DNA of 64,000 nt, taken from assembly GCA_026014465.1 (NCBI GenBank), contig JAOZID010000010.1, positions 216,288 through 280,287 on the forward strand, read 5' to 3'. The notes beneath the pieces are model-generated. The model searched no databases and was not told the origin of the DNA. It saw nothing but the letters and a program-made list of their open reading frames with translations. Below, piece after piece: positions 43,282-54,405 of the stretch (the stretch's first letter is position 1; each line of letters opens with the position of its first letter). The stretch comes from Candidatus Bathyarchaeota archaeon. Its GTDB lineage: Archaea; Thermoproteota; Bathyarchaeia; Bathyarchaeales; Bathycorpusculaceae. The position numbers were made by a program, and so were the translations under genes.

Positions 43282-43731
43282 TTGGCGTTTCGTTACCCCG
43301 AAAACCTGCGTTTCACATGCACCAGATGCGGCTTATGCTGCGGCGACACACCCACAAAAACCCGCCATATCCTACTTTTGCCCTCGGATGTGCGGCGCAT
43401 CTCCCAGAGTACAAAGCAGCCCCTAAACAGCTTTGCCCACCGAATCACAGGAAAAACCCCCTACCTCTACGAAATGCATAAACAAAACAGCGGCAAATGC
43501 CTTTTTCTTAAAGAAAACCAATGCAGCATATACCAAAACCGACCCTTAATTTGCAGGTTCTACCCCTTCGAGCTAAAAACCGACGAAAACCAAACGCCTG
43601 TCTTCACCGCCACCAACGAGTGCCCCTCCATATCCAGCGCTGATCCAATGCAGGAAACGGTTTTGGATGCCAAATATTTTGAGCGGCTGTTGGCTTTGGC
43701 GCGTGCCGAGCTATCTTGCTCCTGTGAATAG
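43282..43731 (+). CDS. YkgJ-family Cys-cluster protein
   Basis: A 149-residue protein with the CxxCxxCC cluster (FTCTRCGLCCGD) near residue 13, then KCLFLKENQCSIYQNRPLICRFYPF near 75, and NECPSIS. These cysteines are expected to bind zinc or an iron-sulfur cluster. The family (UPF0153) has no assigned function. TTG 43282 is preceded by GAGGAAAT. It ends 13 bp before the convergent pyrI stop. Confidence 0.88.
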   Translation: MAFRYPENLRFTCTRCGLCCGDTPTKTRHILLLPSDVRRISQSTKQPLNSFAHRITGKTPYLYEMHKQNSGKCLFLKENQCSIYQNRPLICRFYPFELKTDENQTPVFTATNECPSISSADPMQETVLDAKYFERLLALARAELSCSCE

Positions 43732-43743
43732 CCGTTGTGCGGG

Positions 43744-44211
43744 TTAGAATTGGCGGAGTATGTCTTGTTTTTCTTGGATGTAGCCGCAGTAGTGGCATTT
43801 TAGGATGAGGGGTTCTTGGGTTTCTAGGTAGAATTTTGTGCCTACGGGTTCGTGGCTGTTGCTTATGCACATGGGGTTTATGCAGCATATGATGTCTTCG
43901 ATGGCGTTGGGTAGTTTGACTTCGACTTTGTCGACGACCTCGTAGTTTTTGATGATGTTTATGGTGGCGTTTGGCGCAATAAGCGCTATGCGGTTAACTT
44001 CTTGGCTGCTCAAAGATTTACCCTCAATCTTCACGATATCTTTAACGCCAAAACGTTTACTGGGCACATTAATTCCAATAGTCACCACCTGCTTCTCATG
44101 CCCAGTCACACCCAAAATCCTAACCACATCCAAAGCGTAACCACCCCGAATATGATCAATAACCGTGCCATCCTTGATTTTAGAAACCCTAACTTCCCGG
44201 TCAACACCCAT
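43744..44211 (-). CDS. pyrI: Aspartate carbamoyltransferase regulatory chain
   Basis: The 155-residue allosteric subunit of aspartate transcarbamoylase in pyrimidine synthesis. The N-terminal nucleotide-binding domain has VSKIKDGTVIDHIRGGYALDVVRILG. The C-terminal zinc domain has C-x4-C (CINPMC) and C-x2-C (CHYC), which join it to the catalytic PyrB. pyrB is usually adjacent but is not in this window, so the pair is split here. A minus-strand start gives MGVDREVRVSKI. Confidence 0.95.
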   Translation of the reverse strand: MGVDREVRVSKIKDGTVIDHIRGGYALDVVRILGVTGHEKQVVTIGINVPSKRFGVKDIVKIEGKSLSSQEVNRIALIAPNATINIIKNYEVVDKVEVKLPNAIEDIICCINPMCISNSHEPVGTKFYLETQEPLILKCHYCGYIQEKQDILRQF

Positions 44212-44298
44212 CTAAACTTCGCCTGCATAAACTCTTCAGCAGACGTAAATAACACTTACGATTACCCACTCGGCGCCGCCAAAACCTCAAAAGACGGT

Positions 44299-46017
44299 TT
44301 AGTTTGGGGGTTGGGTTTTTTTGCAGGTGTTTGACATGGTGCGTAGTATGGAGGGTATGGTGAAGACGCTAAAGACGCGGGTGTATTTTGGGGCGCCTGC
44401 TTTGCGTATGGTGTTGATTTCGCCGCCTGCTTGTAAGTACCCGTCTATGAATGCTTGTGAGATTTTTTGGGCTTTGTTTTCGCTGTTTGCTGGCAGGTAG
44501 TGTCCTGAAAAATACAGGAACTCGGCTATGTCCCAGGATTTGTTGCCGCCGCGGGTTGCCTGCTCAAAATCCAGCAGGTACAGGGTGCCTTGTTTGGTGA
44601 CCATGATGTTTTCGGGTTTGGTGTCGCCTAATGCTACGTTGAGGCTGTGGATTTTTGCGTAGACTTCGCCGACTTGCTTTATGACTTCAAGGTCTTTTTC
44701 CATGTCTTGGCTGTTTTGGGCGTTGGCGATGCGTTTTATGCCGTTGTTTAGGGTTTCGCCGTCAATGAACTCCATGAAAACCAGCCGTTCTTTGGTGCTT
44801 ACGTACAGGACCTTGGGCACGTTGAAGCCTTTTCGTTCTAAAAGCTCGCCGATGGCGCATTCTTTTGCAAGCCGCGACCTGCCAAGAACAGCAAAACTGC
44901 GGGCTCCGATGCTCCAAACCGACAACGGGAACCACTTAAAACTCGACCAGTCCTTAAACCGCTTCACCAAAATCTTCTTCTCCACACCAACATCATTGAA
45001 CGCCCGAATAAGATAGACATCATTTAGGACGCCGCCGAAGTCTTCAATTTTGATTTTGCTGTAGCTACCGTCTAGGAGCACTTTTTGGGCGAATGTTTGG
45101 ATATCGACTTTGTCGGCTAAGGAGACTAAGCCCTGCGCGGTTGGGGCGTAAACGTATCGTTGGGGGTTGATGAATTGGCGGTTGGAGTTGAATTCGGTTT
45201 TCCATGGGGGTATTTGGAGTTTGAGGAGGGCTTCGGTGTTTTGGGTAAAAAAGTTTAGCATCTGTGGGAAGAGCCCGAATATGGAGGAGAATAGGGCGCG
45301 GGGCATGTTTTTTGAGGCTTGTATGAGGTAGGTTTTGGGTGTTGTGTGTTCTGACAGGAATTTTTTGGAGATTAAGATGTAGTCTTGTTTGAAGCGTATT
45401 TGCTCTTCGGATTCTAAGAGTTGTAGGGCTTTTAGGTAACCTTGCAGGACGGTTAGGACTTTTTGGTTTTCTACGTTGCCGCTTAGGAACTCGGATATGC
45501 CATAAGAGAGAGGTGGGAAGATGCGAACGCGGTTGAGCAGGGCTTCGTACATGAAGTATTCGGGTTTGATGTGGATTTGGTAGGATAGTTCGGGGTAGCT
45601 AATTACTAGGTTCTCTAAAAGTTCAAGAATCAACCTTTTTTTCAGCACGATTTCATGCTGTTCAAGGTACGGCGCGTTCACCAAACTGTCATACGGGAAA
45701 AGCAGAAAACTGGCAAAAGCCTCTCCTAAAAAGCCGCGGTCAACATCACGCTCAAAAATCCACTGGTCCACCGCGAAAACCAGCACGTTTTTTCCAGTCA
45801 TGATTTTGGGGTAATTCATCAGCCGTGATTGGAAATCATGAATAACCAGCAGAACCTGAAGAGTGCCTTTTACGTTTAATGTGCCTGCGGAGCTGTCTGA
45901 CACAGCGATGGCGGTTATAGGGTTAGAACCTGCTATGTGCTTGGAGAACTCTTGAATCTGCTGGTTTAAACTTTGACTTGTAATAGCAGAATCCTGCACA
46001 TCATCACCCATCACCAT
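44299..46017 (-). CDS. Two-part protein: nucleotidyltransferase-like N-half and Bud32/RIO-like kinase C-half
   Basis: A 572-residue protein of unusual architecture. Residues 360-540 hold an atypical kinase: KKILVKRF (ATP Lys), VFMEFIDGETLNNG (hinge), GDTKPENIMV in place of HxDxxxxN, and LLDFEQATRGG as the metal-binding DFx. The N-terminal 250 residues start with SNPITAIAVSDSSAGTL and a beta-alpha region that looks like a degenerate nucleotidyltransferase, without an obvious catalytic GS...DxD. No membrane helix. The target is unknown; small-molecule phosphorylation (as in antibiotic or choline kinases) or protein phosphorylation are both possible. Confidence 0.7.
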   Translation of the reverse strand: MVMGDDVQDSAITSQSLNQQIQEFSKHIAGSNPITAIAVSDSSAGTLNVKGTLQVLLVIHDFQSRLMNYPKIMTGKNVLVFAVDQWIFERDVDRGFLGEAFASFLLFPYDSLVNAPYLEQHEIVLKKRLILELLENLVISYPELSYQIHIKPEYFMYEALLNRVRIFPPLSYGISEFLSGNVENQKVLTVLQGYLKALQLLESEEQIRFKQDYILISKKFLSEHTTPKTYLIQASKNMPRALFSSIFGLFPQMLNFFTQNTEALLKLQIPPWKTEFNSNRQFINPQRYVYAPTAQGLVSLADKVDIQTFAQKVLLDGSYSKIKIEDFGGVLNDVYLIRAFNDVGVEKKILVKRFKDWSSFKWFPLSVWSIGARSFAVLGRSRLAKECAIGELLERKGFNVPKVLYVSTKERLVFMEFIDGETLNNGIKRIANAQNSQDMEKDLEVIKQVGEVYAKIHSLNVALGDTKPENIMVTKQGTLYLLDFEQATRGGNKSWDIAEFLYFSGHYLPANSENKAQKISQAFIDGYLQAGGEINTIRKAGAPKYTRVFSVFTIPSILRTMSNTCKKTQPPN

Positions 46018-46140
46018 TAACCGCTGACACTACTATATTATGGAAGAAGTTCTATATTTGATGCATGCTGCCAAGCGATTTTGAAACAGTTTTTGTGGCT
46101 TGCAGCAAAGCAGAATTTACGTGATGATTGGTTGGAGTGT

Positions 46141-46512
46141 TTAGCTTGGCAGGGTGCCCATGGCTTGGTTGGGTATGCTTGAGGGGGACCTTGTTTGCAT
46201 AGCCAGTTTTTTGCAGAGCTGGTTGAGCGAGACTTCTGCCAGGTATAGGACGTTTTGTCCTTCGGTGGTTAGCTGGTAGGTTTTGCGAGGGCGTTCTTTG
46301 GTGGTGTTCCATTCACTTTGAATGTAACCCTTTTTTTCTAAATTGTTGAGCATGGGGTAGATGCTGCTTGGTCCAAAGCATATTCCAAAATCCTTGCGGA
46401 TGCTGCTTATGATTTGGTATCCGTGCATGGGTTCATTATTTAGAATTTCCAATATTATGATGTCTAAAAGTCCTTTCATTAGTCTGCTTTCGACTTCTTT
46501 TTTGTTTGGCAC
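46141..46512 (-). CDS. PadR-family transcriptional regulator
   Basis: A winged-helix regulator of about 123 residues. LMKGLLDIIILEILNNEPMHGYQI is the canonical PadR beginning, with GPSSIYPMLNNLEKKGYIQSEW as recognition region and KTYQLTTEGQNVL as the wing. GTG 46512 is chosen because a TATA-like stretch near 46609-46620 and a dyad at 46555-46580 lie just upstream; the frame extends to 46551. The C-terminal helix for dimerisation is short. The other PadR gene is divergent, so the two may control each other or a shared signal. Confidence 0.9.
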   Translation of the reverse strand: MPNKKEVESRLMKGLLDIIILEILNNEPMHGYQIISSIRKDFGICFGPSSIYPMLNNLEKKGYIQSEWNTTKERPRKTYQLTTEGQNVLYLAEVSLNQLCKKLAMQTRSPSSIPNQAMGTLPS

Positions 46513-46554
46513 TTTCTTTCCTTTCTCCTCGCGTTTTTGTGTTGAACACAACTA

Positions 46555-46580
46555 CAATATGTACAAATGCAGACATATTG
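46555..46580. promoter_or_regulatory. Candidate PadR operator
   Basis: CAATATGT-N10-ACATATTG, 8-bp perfect arms. The inner ATGT...ACAT dyad is the pattern known for PadR operators. It lies just downstream of the expected transcript start of the minus-strand padR gene, which suggests autoregulation. Confidence 0.55.
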
Positions 46581-46717
46581 CAACATTTCTTATATCCATC
46601 AAACCCAAATATAAATATTGATAGAACATACCTCCAACACAGTTTCCCGCAAAACAGCACATCTAAATACGAAAACAAACAACCCTAGAAGTATCAACTC
46701 AGCCAGAGATTGCAGCC

Positions 46718-47032
46718 ATGGAAGACTACAAACAACAACTTCTCGAACGCATAACCAAAAACCTCCTTGACATCCAACTACTACGCTTCATCCAAAAAGA
46801 ACCCATGTGGGGCTATAAAATCAAAAAAACCGTAGAGGAAAACCTGGGCATCAAACTCCGACACGGCGCACTATACCCCACGCTTAACCTGCTAGAACGG
46901 GAAGGCTTCATAGCCAGCGAAATACAGCCGCAAGGTGGACGGGCCCGAAAAATCTACACGCTGACCTCAAACGGAAAAGCCTACCTTGAAGCATATTACG
47001 CAGTATTAAAAGAGCAGCTAAACAGCACATAA
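46718..47032 (+). CDS. PadR-family transcriptional regulator (second copy)
   Basis: A 104-residue PadR protein: KNLLDIQLLRFIQKEPMWGYKIKKTV, then RHGALYPTLNLLEREGFIASEI and ARKIYTLTSNGKAYL. It differs from the divergent paralogue in recognition residues (RHGALYPTL against GPSSIYPML). The DUF996 membrane-protein gene follows 110 bp downstream, a common target arrangement for PadR in this group. ATG 46718 has no strong ribosome-binding site. Confidence 0.9.
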   Translation: MEDYKQQLLERITKNLLDIQLLRFIQKEPMWGYKIKKTVEENLGIKLRHGALYPTLNLLEREGFIASEIQPQGGRARKIYTLTSNGKAYLEAYYAVLKEQLNST

Positions 47033-47142
47033 ACATGTCTACAACGCGGTTTTTTCTTACTGAACCTGCACGTTAACCTGCGTAGCAACAGCAAGGCTTT
47101 TATTCTTAAACCCTGAAACGGAATCAGCAGGAGGAAATAAAA

Positions 47143-47808
47143 TTGGAATTTAACACAATTAAAACATTGGGCGGCGTAGGCGCACTATTGATGTTCATCT
47201 CTTCACTTGTCTCATCTGCTGCTGGCTTTGCACCTGGATTCATCGGACTCATCGGCTTTATCCTTTTGATAATCGCAGTTCATGGTTTGGCAAAACATTA
47301 CAGTACACCGGGCATTTTCCAGAATTTCTTGTATGGAACTCTTGCGGGCGTAGTAGGAGTAGTTGCTCTTGCAGTGACTGCAGTAACGGTTATACTTACT
47401 TCGTTCGAGGAGATTTTCTATGACCTGTTTCCAGCGTGGAACGGGGACTGGACATCACTGAGCCAATACACTGCCGCAGACATAAACACTGACATAGCCA
47501 TGAGCTCTATTGGAACGTTGCTGGCTGCTCTTCTAATAGCGTTCGTAATCATGTTCGTCTTCCTTCTCATCGTTGCAATCTTCTACAGGCGCTCTTTGAA
47601 TCTTCTACGCGACAGGTCTGAAGTTGGGCTCTTTGGCACCACTGGAACCTTGCTGCTCGTCGGCGCAGTTCTTGTCATAGTCTTTGGAATCGGCTTGTTC
47701 ATAGTCTGGATTTCGACACTGCTACTTGCTATAGCCTTCTTCCAACTACAACCCAAACAACCCCAACCCACAACCACCACCGACTACACACCCCAACCCC
47801 AATACTAA
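47143..47808 (+). CDS. DUF996 membrane protein
   Basis: A 221-residue protein with five or six membrane helices, beginning MEFNTIKTLGGVGALLMFIS, which is characteristic of archaeal DUF996. A soluble loop near 85-115 separates helices 3 and 4. The last 20 residues are Pro/Gln/Thr-rich (KQPQPTTTTDYTPQPQY). TTG 47143 follows CAGGAGGAAAT, a strong site. Function unknown; the padR gene upstream may regulate it. Confidence 0.85.
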   Translation: MEFNTIKTLGGVGALLMFISSLVSSAAGFAPGFIGLIGFILLIIAVHGLAKHYSTPGIFQNFLYGTLAGVVGVVALAVTAVTVILTSFEEIFYDLFPAWNGDWTSLSQYTAADINTDIAMSSIGTLLAALLIAFVIMFVFLLIVAIFYRRSLNLLRDRSEVGLFGTTGTLLLVGAVLVIVFGIGLFIVWISTLLLAIAFFQLQPKQPQPTTTTDYTPQPQY

Positions 47809-47902
47809 ACCATCCCCTCCAACCTTTTTTCTTTTAACCGCAATATGTCACAAACGGTTTTGTCTATCGGTTATCTGGAGAAAAGGGTTTTTGCGAGGCG
47901 AA

Positions 47903-47913
47903 AAATATATTTT
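47903..47913 (+). promoter_or_regulatory. TATA box of grpE-dnaK
   Basis: AAATATATTTT, preceded by GGCGAAA as a possible BRE, predicts a transcript start near 47936, 22 nt before the grpE ATG. No CIRCE inverted repeat is present, so HrcA-type control is not indicated. Confidence 0.6.
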
Positions 47914-47957
47914 TGTTTGTTGATGTTTAGAATTGCAGCCAAGAGGCGGATACCCTT

Positions 47958-48487
47958 ATGAAAGATAATTTAAAGGAAGGCAAAGCTCATGCCGACTTTG
48001 AAGCACAGTTAGTTGAAGAGAAGAAACGCAGTGAAGAGTACCTGAACTGCATTAAGTATTTGCAAGCTGATTGTGAGAACATGACGCGTCGTTTTGACCG
48101 CCAGTTAGAGCAGGCAGTGAAGTGCGCTAATGAACGTTTGGTTATGCAGTTGCTTGAAGTCATTGACGAGTTGGAGATGGCAGTGAAGAACGCTCAGGAC
48201 TCTGGTTCTGCGCAGCTGCTCGTAGAGGGCGTACAGATGACACTAAAGAAGTTGCGAAAAGTTCTTGAGCAAGAAGGTGTCTTTCCAATAGAATGCGAAG
48301 GACAGCCTTTTGACCCCTCAAAACACAACGCAGTAGCTACTGTCGAACGCCCCGACGTCGAGGGCTGCATAGTAGTAGAGGATATCCGAAAAGGCTACGC
48401 ATTAAAAGACAAAATCATCAGACCCAGCATAGTAAAGGTCTCGGTTAACCCCTCTTCACAGTCAAAAACGAAGGAGGAAAACGAAAC

Positions 48488-48491
<4 letters not shown>
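47958..48491 (+). CDS. grpE: GrpE nucleotide-exchange factor
   Basis: A 177-residue co-chaperone that releases ADP from DnaK. A long N-terminal helix (about 15-75, [32 protein letters not shown]) precedes a four-helix bundle and a C-terminal beta wing ([20 protein letters not shown], followed by [17 protein letters not shown]). The ATG at 47958 lies near the TATA-predicted transcript start. Its stop overlaps the dnaK start in ATGA. Confidence 0.96.
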
Positions 48492-50386
<1,895 letters not shown>

Positions 50387-50444
50387 ACAGCGAAACAGTT
50401 TTCTCCCACCTTTTCTACTCTTTTCTTTTTAACGGTTGTCGCTT

Positions 50445-51581
50445 ATGTCTGAAAAACCTGACTATTATGAGGTTCTTGGTGTATCCAAAGAAGCCAGTAA
50501 GGACGAGATTAAAGATTCGTACCGCAAGTTGGCGATGCAGTATCACCCAGACCGAAACAAGACGCCTGAAGCTGAAGAAAAATTCAAGGCAATCAGCGAA
50601 GCCTACGCAGTGTTATCTGACGACCAAAAACGCCGACAATACGACACCTTAGGACACGCAGGTTTTGACCAACGCTACAGCGAAGAAGACATCTTCCGAG
50701 GCGCAGACTTCGACACCATATTCCGCGACATAGGCGGCGGCGGATTTGGCGACATATTCCGAACCATCTTTGGCGGCGGCGGATTTGGAGGCTTTGGCGG
50801 CTACGGACAACAACCCAACCGTGGACAAGACCTACTCTACGAAATGAACATAACCCTAGAAGAAGCCTACACGGGAACCCAAAAAGCCATAGAAATTCCC
50901 CGAACCGAAAGCTGCGATGTCTGCGGTGGCTCAGGCGCGGAAGCTGGAACCCAACCTAAAATCTGTCAACATTGCGGCGGCTCAGGCAGAATCCAGCAGA
51001 CAAGGCAAAGCATGTTTGGCATGTTCATGCAAGTAACCGCCTGTCCAGAATGCCGCGGAAAAGGCAAAATCATCGAAAAACCCTGCAAAACCTGCCGCGG
51101 GTCAGGATTAACCAGAAAACGCCGCAGTATTACCGTAACCATCCCCGCAGGCATCGACGAGGGTTATCAGCTGCGGTTGCGTGGCGAAGGAGACAGAGCA
51201 AACAACGGCGGCGAACCAGGCGATTTGTACGTGATGGTTCATGTTGTTCCCCACAAAGAGTTTGTCCGAAACGGCGATAACCTGCATTACTTATTGATGC
51301 TGGGGTATCCGCAGCTTGCGTTAGGAACCGAAGTTGAAGTGCCCACATTGGAGGAGCCCGCGAAGCTAAAAATCAACCCTGGAACACAGGTTGGCGAAGT
51401 CTTGAAAGTCAGAGGCAAAGGCATGCCCCGATTCAGAAGCTACGGCAAAGGAGACCTACTCGTACAAGTCGGCATCGAAATTCCCAAAAAAATCTCAACC
51501 CAAGAACGCAAACTCCTCGAACAACTAGCCCAAGAAACAGACCAAAAAGTCAAAAACAAAGGACACAAATTCATCTTCTAA
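50445..51581 (+). CDS. dnaJ: DnaJ (Hsp40) co-chaperone
   Basis: A 378-residue class A J-protein that delivers clients to DnaK and stimulates its ATPase. J domain with YHPDRNK (HPD), Gly/Phe-rich stretch 95-130, four CxxCxGxG-type zinc repeats ([32 protein letters not shown]) and two client-binding beta domains. The ATG at 50445 ([13 protein letters not shown]) is the family start; the open frame begins 9 bp earlier. A T-rich run between dnaK and dnaJ (50412-50430) could reduce read-through. Confidence 0.97.
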   Translation: MSEKPDYYEVLGVSKEASKDEIKDSYRKLAMQYHPDRNKTPEAEEKFKAISEAYAVLSDDQKRRQYDTLGHAGFDQRYSEEDIFRGADFDTIFRDIGGGGFGDIFRTIFGGGGFGGFGGYGQQPNRGQDLLYEMNITLEEAYTGTQKAIEIPRTESCDVCGGSGAEAGTQPKICQHCGGSGRIQQTRQSMFGMFMQVTACPECRGKGKIIEKPCKTCRGSGLTRKRRSITVTIPAGIDEGYQLRLRGEGDRANNGGEPGDLYVMVHVVPHKEFVRNGDNLHYLLMLGYPQLALGTEVEVPTLEEPAKLKINPGTQVGEVLKVRGKGMPRFRSYGKGDLLVQVGIEIPKKISTQERKLLEQLAQETDQKVKNKGHKFIF

Positions 51582-51737
51582 ACCACACCCACATCTATCC
51601 GCTAACTTCCAGCTTGCACGTTGTTGGTTTTTGCAGTTTCTTGTATCCAGCAGCCAACGTAGCTGTTGTTGTTTCACAAGTTTTTTAAACTAACACAGGC
51701 ATAACTATTGTTAACTTTTAAAGGAGGAAAAATTTGT

Positions 51738-52097
51738 ATGGTAGATACTGTTGCAATACTTGTAGGTTTAATTGCGAACGTTATTGTGTTGTCTCCTGTT
51801 TTGTGGCTGTCAGGGCGGGCGCTGGTTGGCACTGATAAAGCAAAATTCATGGATGCCATATGGATTGTTGTTTTAGGCTCGGTTATCGGCGCGGTTTTCC
51901 AGTTTGCTGCGCTGGGGCTGGTCGGCACAATCATTATGGTCATTGTTTGGCTAGCGCTGATTAAGCACTTCTTTGACTCAAGCTGGCTAATGGCACTTGC
52001 AATAGCAATCATAGCCATAATCATCTACATCGTAATCGTCGCTGTCCTTGCCGTGCTGTTTGGCGTCGCCTTACTCGGAGCAGGCTTCTTCCTGTAA
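51738..52097 (+). CDS. Small four-helix membrane protein
   Basis: A 119-residue hydrophobic protein with about four membrane segments (VAILVGLIANVIVLSPVLWL, IWIVVLGSVIGAVFQFAALGL, LVGTIIMVIVWLALI, LAIAIIAIIIYIVIVAVLAVL) and a short loop SGRALVGTDKAKFMDA. No family recognised. ATG 51738 is fixed by GGAGG ten bases upstream. A C-rich then T-rich run at 52120-52136 probably ends the transcript. Confidence 0.8.
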   Translation: MVDTVAILVGLIANVIVLSPVLWLSGRALVGTDKAKFMDAIWIVVLGSVIGAVFQFAALGLVGTIIMVIVWLALIKHFFDSSWLMALAIAIIAIIIYIVIVAVLAVLFGVALLGAGFFL

Positions 52098-52209
52098 ACC
52101 TAAACCCTTCGAACCCAACCCCCTTCTTTTTTATTTTGCTCAACCCACCACAACCGGATGGACGCAAAGCTTAAATTTTCAACATTTGAACCCTTTTTCT
52201 GTGACCACT

Positions 52210-52593
52210 ATGGCTTATTGTAGCGCCTGTGGCGTCCAACTCCCCGAAGACGCCCTATTCTGCCCTAAATGCGGCAAAAAAGTAACCCCCACACCCGAAA
52301 ACACAGCCACCCCCTCAGACGAAATGCGCGAAGCCCTAACCAAAATGAGCGCCGAAATGGAGAAAGCCTTCAACATAGCAGCCAAACAAATCCAAGACGC
52401 CTTCAAAACCGCCAAAGAAAACGTCCAAAAAAACATAAAAGAACCCCAAATCTGCCCCAACTGCCAACAAAAAAACCTCTCCACCGCCCTATACTGTGCT
52501 AAATGCGGACAAAGACTCCCCGAAAAACAAACCCGCACAACTAAAACAAAAGACAACAACACCGACAAAACAAAAGACAACAACACAACCTAA
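52210..52593 (+). CDS. Double zinc-ribbon protein
   Basis: A 127-residue protein with a zinc ribbon at each end: CSACGVQLPEDALFCPKCGKK (residues 4-24) and CPNCQQKNLSTALYCAKCGQR (about 82-102). The linker (37-78) is a charged helix (SAEMEKAFNIAAKQIQDAF) that may form a coiled coil. The C-terminus is a Lys/Asn/Thr repeat (TKDNNTDKTKDNNT). Such proteins often act as adaptors or stress-signalling parts in archaea. ATG 52210 or GTG 52201 could start it; the longer frame is not credible. Confidence 0.8.
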   Translation: MAYCSACGVQLPEDALFCPKCGKKVTPTPENTATPSDEMREALTKMSAEMEKAFNIAAKQIQDAFKTAKENVQKNIKEPQICPNCQQKNLSTALYCAKCGQRLPEKQTRTTKTKDNNTDKTKDNNTT

Positions 52594-52616
52594 ACATCAA
52601 CCACAAGCCCCTCCTC

Positions 52617-52688
52617 ACCAACCTATTAGCTGCCTATTAGTCGGCAAATTTTAATTGTATGCAGAAACGATAGGGGGAGGGGGGTCTA
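52617..52688 (+). repeat. Dispersed repeat R2, copy C
   Basis: Runs from ACCAACCTATTAGCTGCCTATTAG through TTTTAATTGTATGCAGAAACG to ATAGGGGGAGGGGGGTCTA. Shares with copy B two CCTATT direct repeats and the central AATTGTATGC. It sits in a convergent gap (zinc ribbon and fumarase), so it is not a shared promoter. Confidence 0.88.
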
Positions 52689-52723
52689 CTCAGCTTTTTC
52701 TGTGTTGGTTTTGTGCAAGGGGG

Positions 52724-53323
52724 TTAGAGGTGTAGTTTTTTGTAGGCTTGTTTTTGGTTTTCGTGGGTTTTTTGCGTGACTTGGGCGAATAGGCTGTTTT
52801 TGTGGGTGTCCATGGCGACGGTTAGGGGACCAAACTCATGGGTTTGCAGTATCCACAGGGCTTCGGGCATTCCTAAATCCAGCCATTTTACGGCTTTGAC
52901 CTGTTTTATGGCTTGAGCCGCCAGAACCGCCGCGCCCCCAGTAAATGCACAGTAAATTGCGCCGACCCGACTTAGCGCCTGCAAGGTCTGCTCTCCCATG
53001 CCGCCTTTTCCGATAATGACGCGGGGCTTGAAAGTGTCAAGGAATTGGGGTTCCACGCTTTCTAGTCGGGTGCTAGTTGTTGGACCCGCAGCCACCGCCT
53101 CCCAGCCCTCACCAACCCGACGCATAACCGGACCACAATGAAAAACCGCCGCCCCCCGCAAATCCACAGGCAACAACTTCCCAGCATCAGCCCAAGCTAA
53201 AGCACGCCTATGCGCCTGGTCACGAGCCGTAACAACCAACCCCGACAAATACACAACATCATTAACCCGTAGCTTGCGCACGTCAGCTTCAGAAACAGGC
53301 GTCCTAAACCGAAAAACCGCCAT
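52724..53323 (-). CDS. fumB: Fumarate hydratase class I, beta subunit
   Basis: A 199-residue C-terminal-half subunit of the oxygen-labile iron-sulfur fumarase (or L-tartrate dehydratase, which shares the fold). Signatures are LRVNDVVYLSGLVVTARDQAHRRAL, VFHCGPVM, AAGPTTSTRLESVEPQFL, IGKGGMGEQT and KVKAVKWLDLGMPEALWI. Its ATG directly follows the alpha-subunit TAA with no spacer. Together they interconvert fumarate and malate. Confidence 0.93.
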   Translation of the reverse strand: MAVFRFRTPVSEADVRKLRVNDVVYLSGLVVTARDQAHRRALAWADAGKLLPVDLRGAAVFHCGPVMRRVGEGWEAVAAGPTTSTRLESVEPQFLDTFKPRVIIGKGGMGEQTLQALSRVGAIYCAFTGGAAVLAAQAIKQVKAVKWLDLGMPEALWILQTHEFGPLTVAMDTHKNSLFAQVTQKTHENQKQAYKKLHL

Positions 53324-54235
53324 TTACCGCGCACCCACCTGTTTATGTGTTAGGTATTCTACGGTGCCGTCGGGGTTTATGTGTGCGGTTGCGCGTCTGC
53401 AAGCCCAGCAGCTAAACGCCACTGCCACAGGATACGACGCAGGATGCCTAAACGCGTAATCCACGTGCACTCCCAAAACGGTGGTTTTGCCGCCTAAACC
53501 CATGGGACCAACGCCAAGAAGATTAACCGCCTCGAGGAGTTCTTTTTCTAATGCTGCCGCCTGCGGATTCGTGGAAACTGTGTCGAGGGGTCGTAGCAGC
53601 GTTTTTTTGGCGAGTTCCATTGCCGTGTCTGCGGCGCCGCCAAATGCCACGCCTAAAATCGTGGGGGGACAAGGTTTAGCGCCTGCGTTAACTACAGCGT
53701 CGATTACGAAACGTTTTACGCCGTTTATGCCTTCGCGGGGGTTAAGCATGCCCAAGACGCAGACGTTTTCAGAGCCGCCGCCCTTTGGCATAACTGTAAC
53801 CTCCAAGCCATCGCCTGGAACGATTTCCCAGTGAATTAACGGCAATCCCCGCCCTGTGTTGTCGCCGCTGTTTTTCTGAGTAAACGGCTCTACTGCGTTA
53901 GGACGCAAAGGAACCTGCACGGTAGCTTTTTGCACCGCCCGCTCAAGCGCTGCCTTTACTTGGCTCAAATCCGCAACACCTTCGCCTGCGCGAACATAAA
54001 ACGTCAACGTACCCGTATCCTGACAAATCGGCGCCCCACGCGCCTTCGCCAACTCCACATTATCCAAAATCGCCTTCAACTGCACCATAGCAACCTCACT
54101 GGTTTCCTTCGCGTAAGCTTTCTTCAAAGCCGCCAAAACATCATCAGGCAAACAAACAACCGCCTGCCTAATCAACTCAAAAGCAACAGACTCCAACAAC
54201 TCACAAACAATCCCCAACACAACAACCTCATTCAT
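53324..54235 (-). CDS. fumA: Fumarate hydratase class I, alpha subunit
   Basis: A 303-residue iron-sulfur subunit. The three cluster cysteines lie in ICQDTGT, SENVCVLGML and SCWACRRATAHI. FTQKNSGDNTGRGLPLIHWEI and MPKGGGSEN are active-site segments. ATG 54235 is used, with a minus-strand TATA-like GGTATAAG near 54272; the open frame begins 12 bp earlier. Split two-subunit fumarases are usual in archaea and anaerobic bacteria. Confidence 0.93.
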   Translation of the reverse strand: MNEVVVLGIVCELLESVAFELIRQAVVCLPDDVLAALKKAYAKETSEVAMVQLKAILDNVELAKARGAPICQDTGTLTFYVRAGEGVADLSQVKAALERAVQKATVQVPLRPNAVEPFTQKNSGDNTGRGLPLIHWEIVPGDGLEVTVMPKGGGSENVCVLGMLNPREGINGVKRFVIDAVVNAGAKPCPPTILGVAFGGAADTAMELAKKTLLRPLDTVSTNPQAAALEKELLEAVNLLGVGPMGLGGKTTVLGVHVDYAFRHPASYPVAVAFSCWACRRATAHINPDGTVEYLTHKQVGAR

Positions 54236-54357
54236 GCAGCCTAACAACCTTCTCTATAGCAAATTGTACTTATACCTTAGCATACCCCCAGGCAACAAAG
54301 AAGCGGTTCACTTCAACAGTACTCTCTCCCCGCATCAGAGGATTCTGATTTAGAAGT

Positions 54358-54367
54358 CTTTTAAATA
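54358..54367 (+). promoter_or_regulatory. TATA box of radA
   Basis: CTTTTAAATA lies 40-50 bp before the radA ATG, predicting a transcript start near 54390 and a leader of about 16 nt. Confidence 0.55.
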
Positions 54368-54405
54368 CGGCTTGTTACAATGCTACCAAGAGAACGTGAA
54401 TAGTC

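Noticed and set aside
47809-47957. Search for a CIRCE/HrcA element before grpE
   Set aside because: No TTAGCACTC-type inverted repeat is present; a simple archaeal TATA box explains the promoter.
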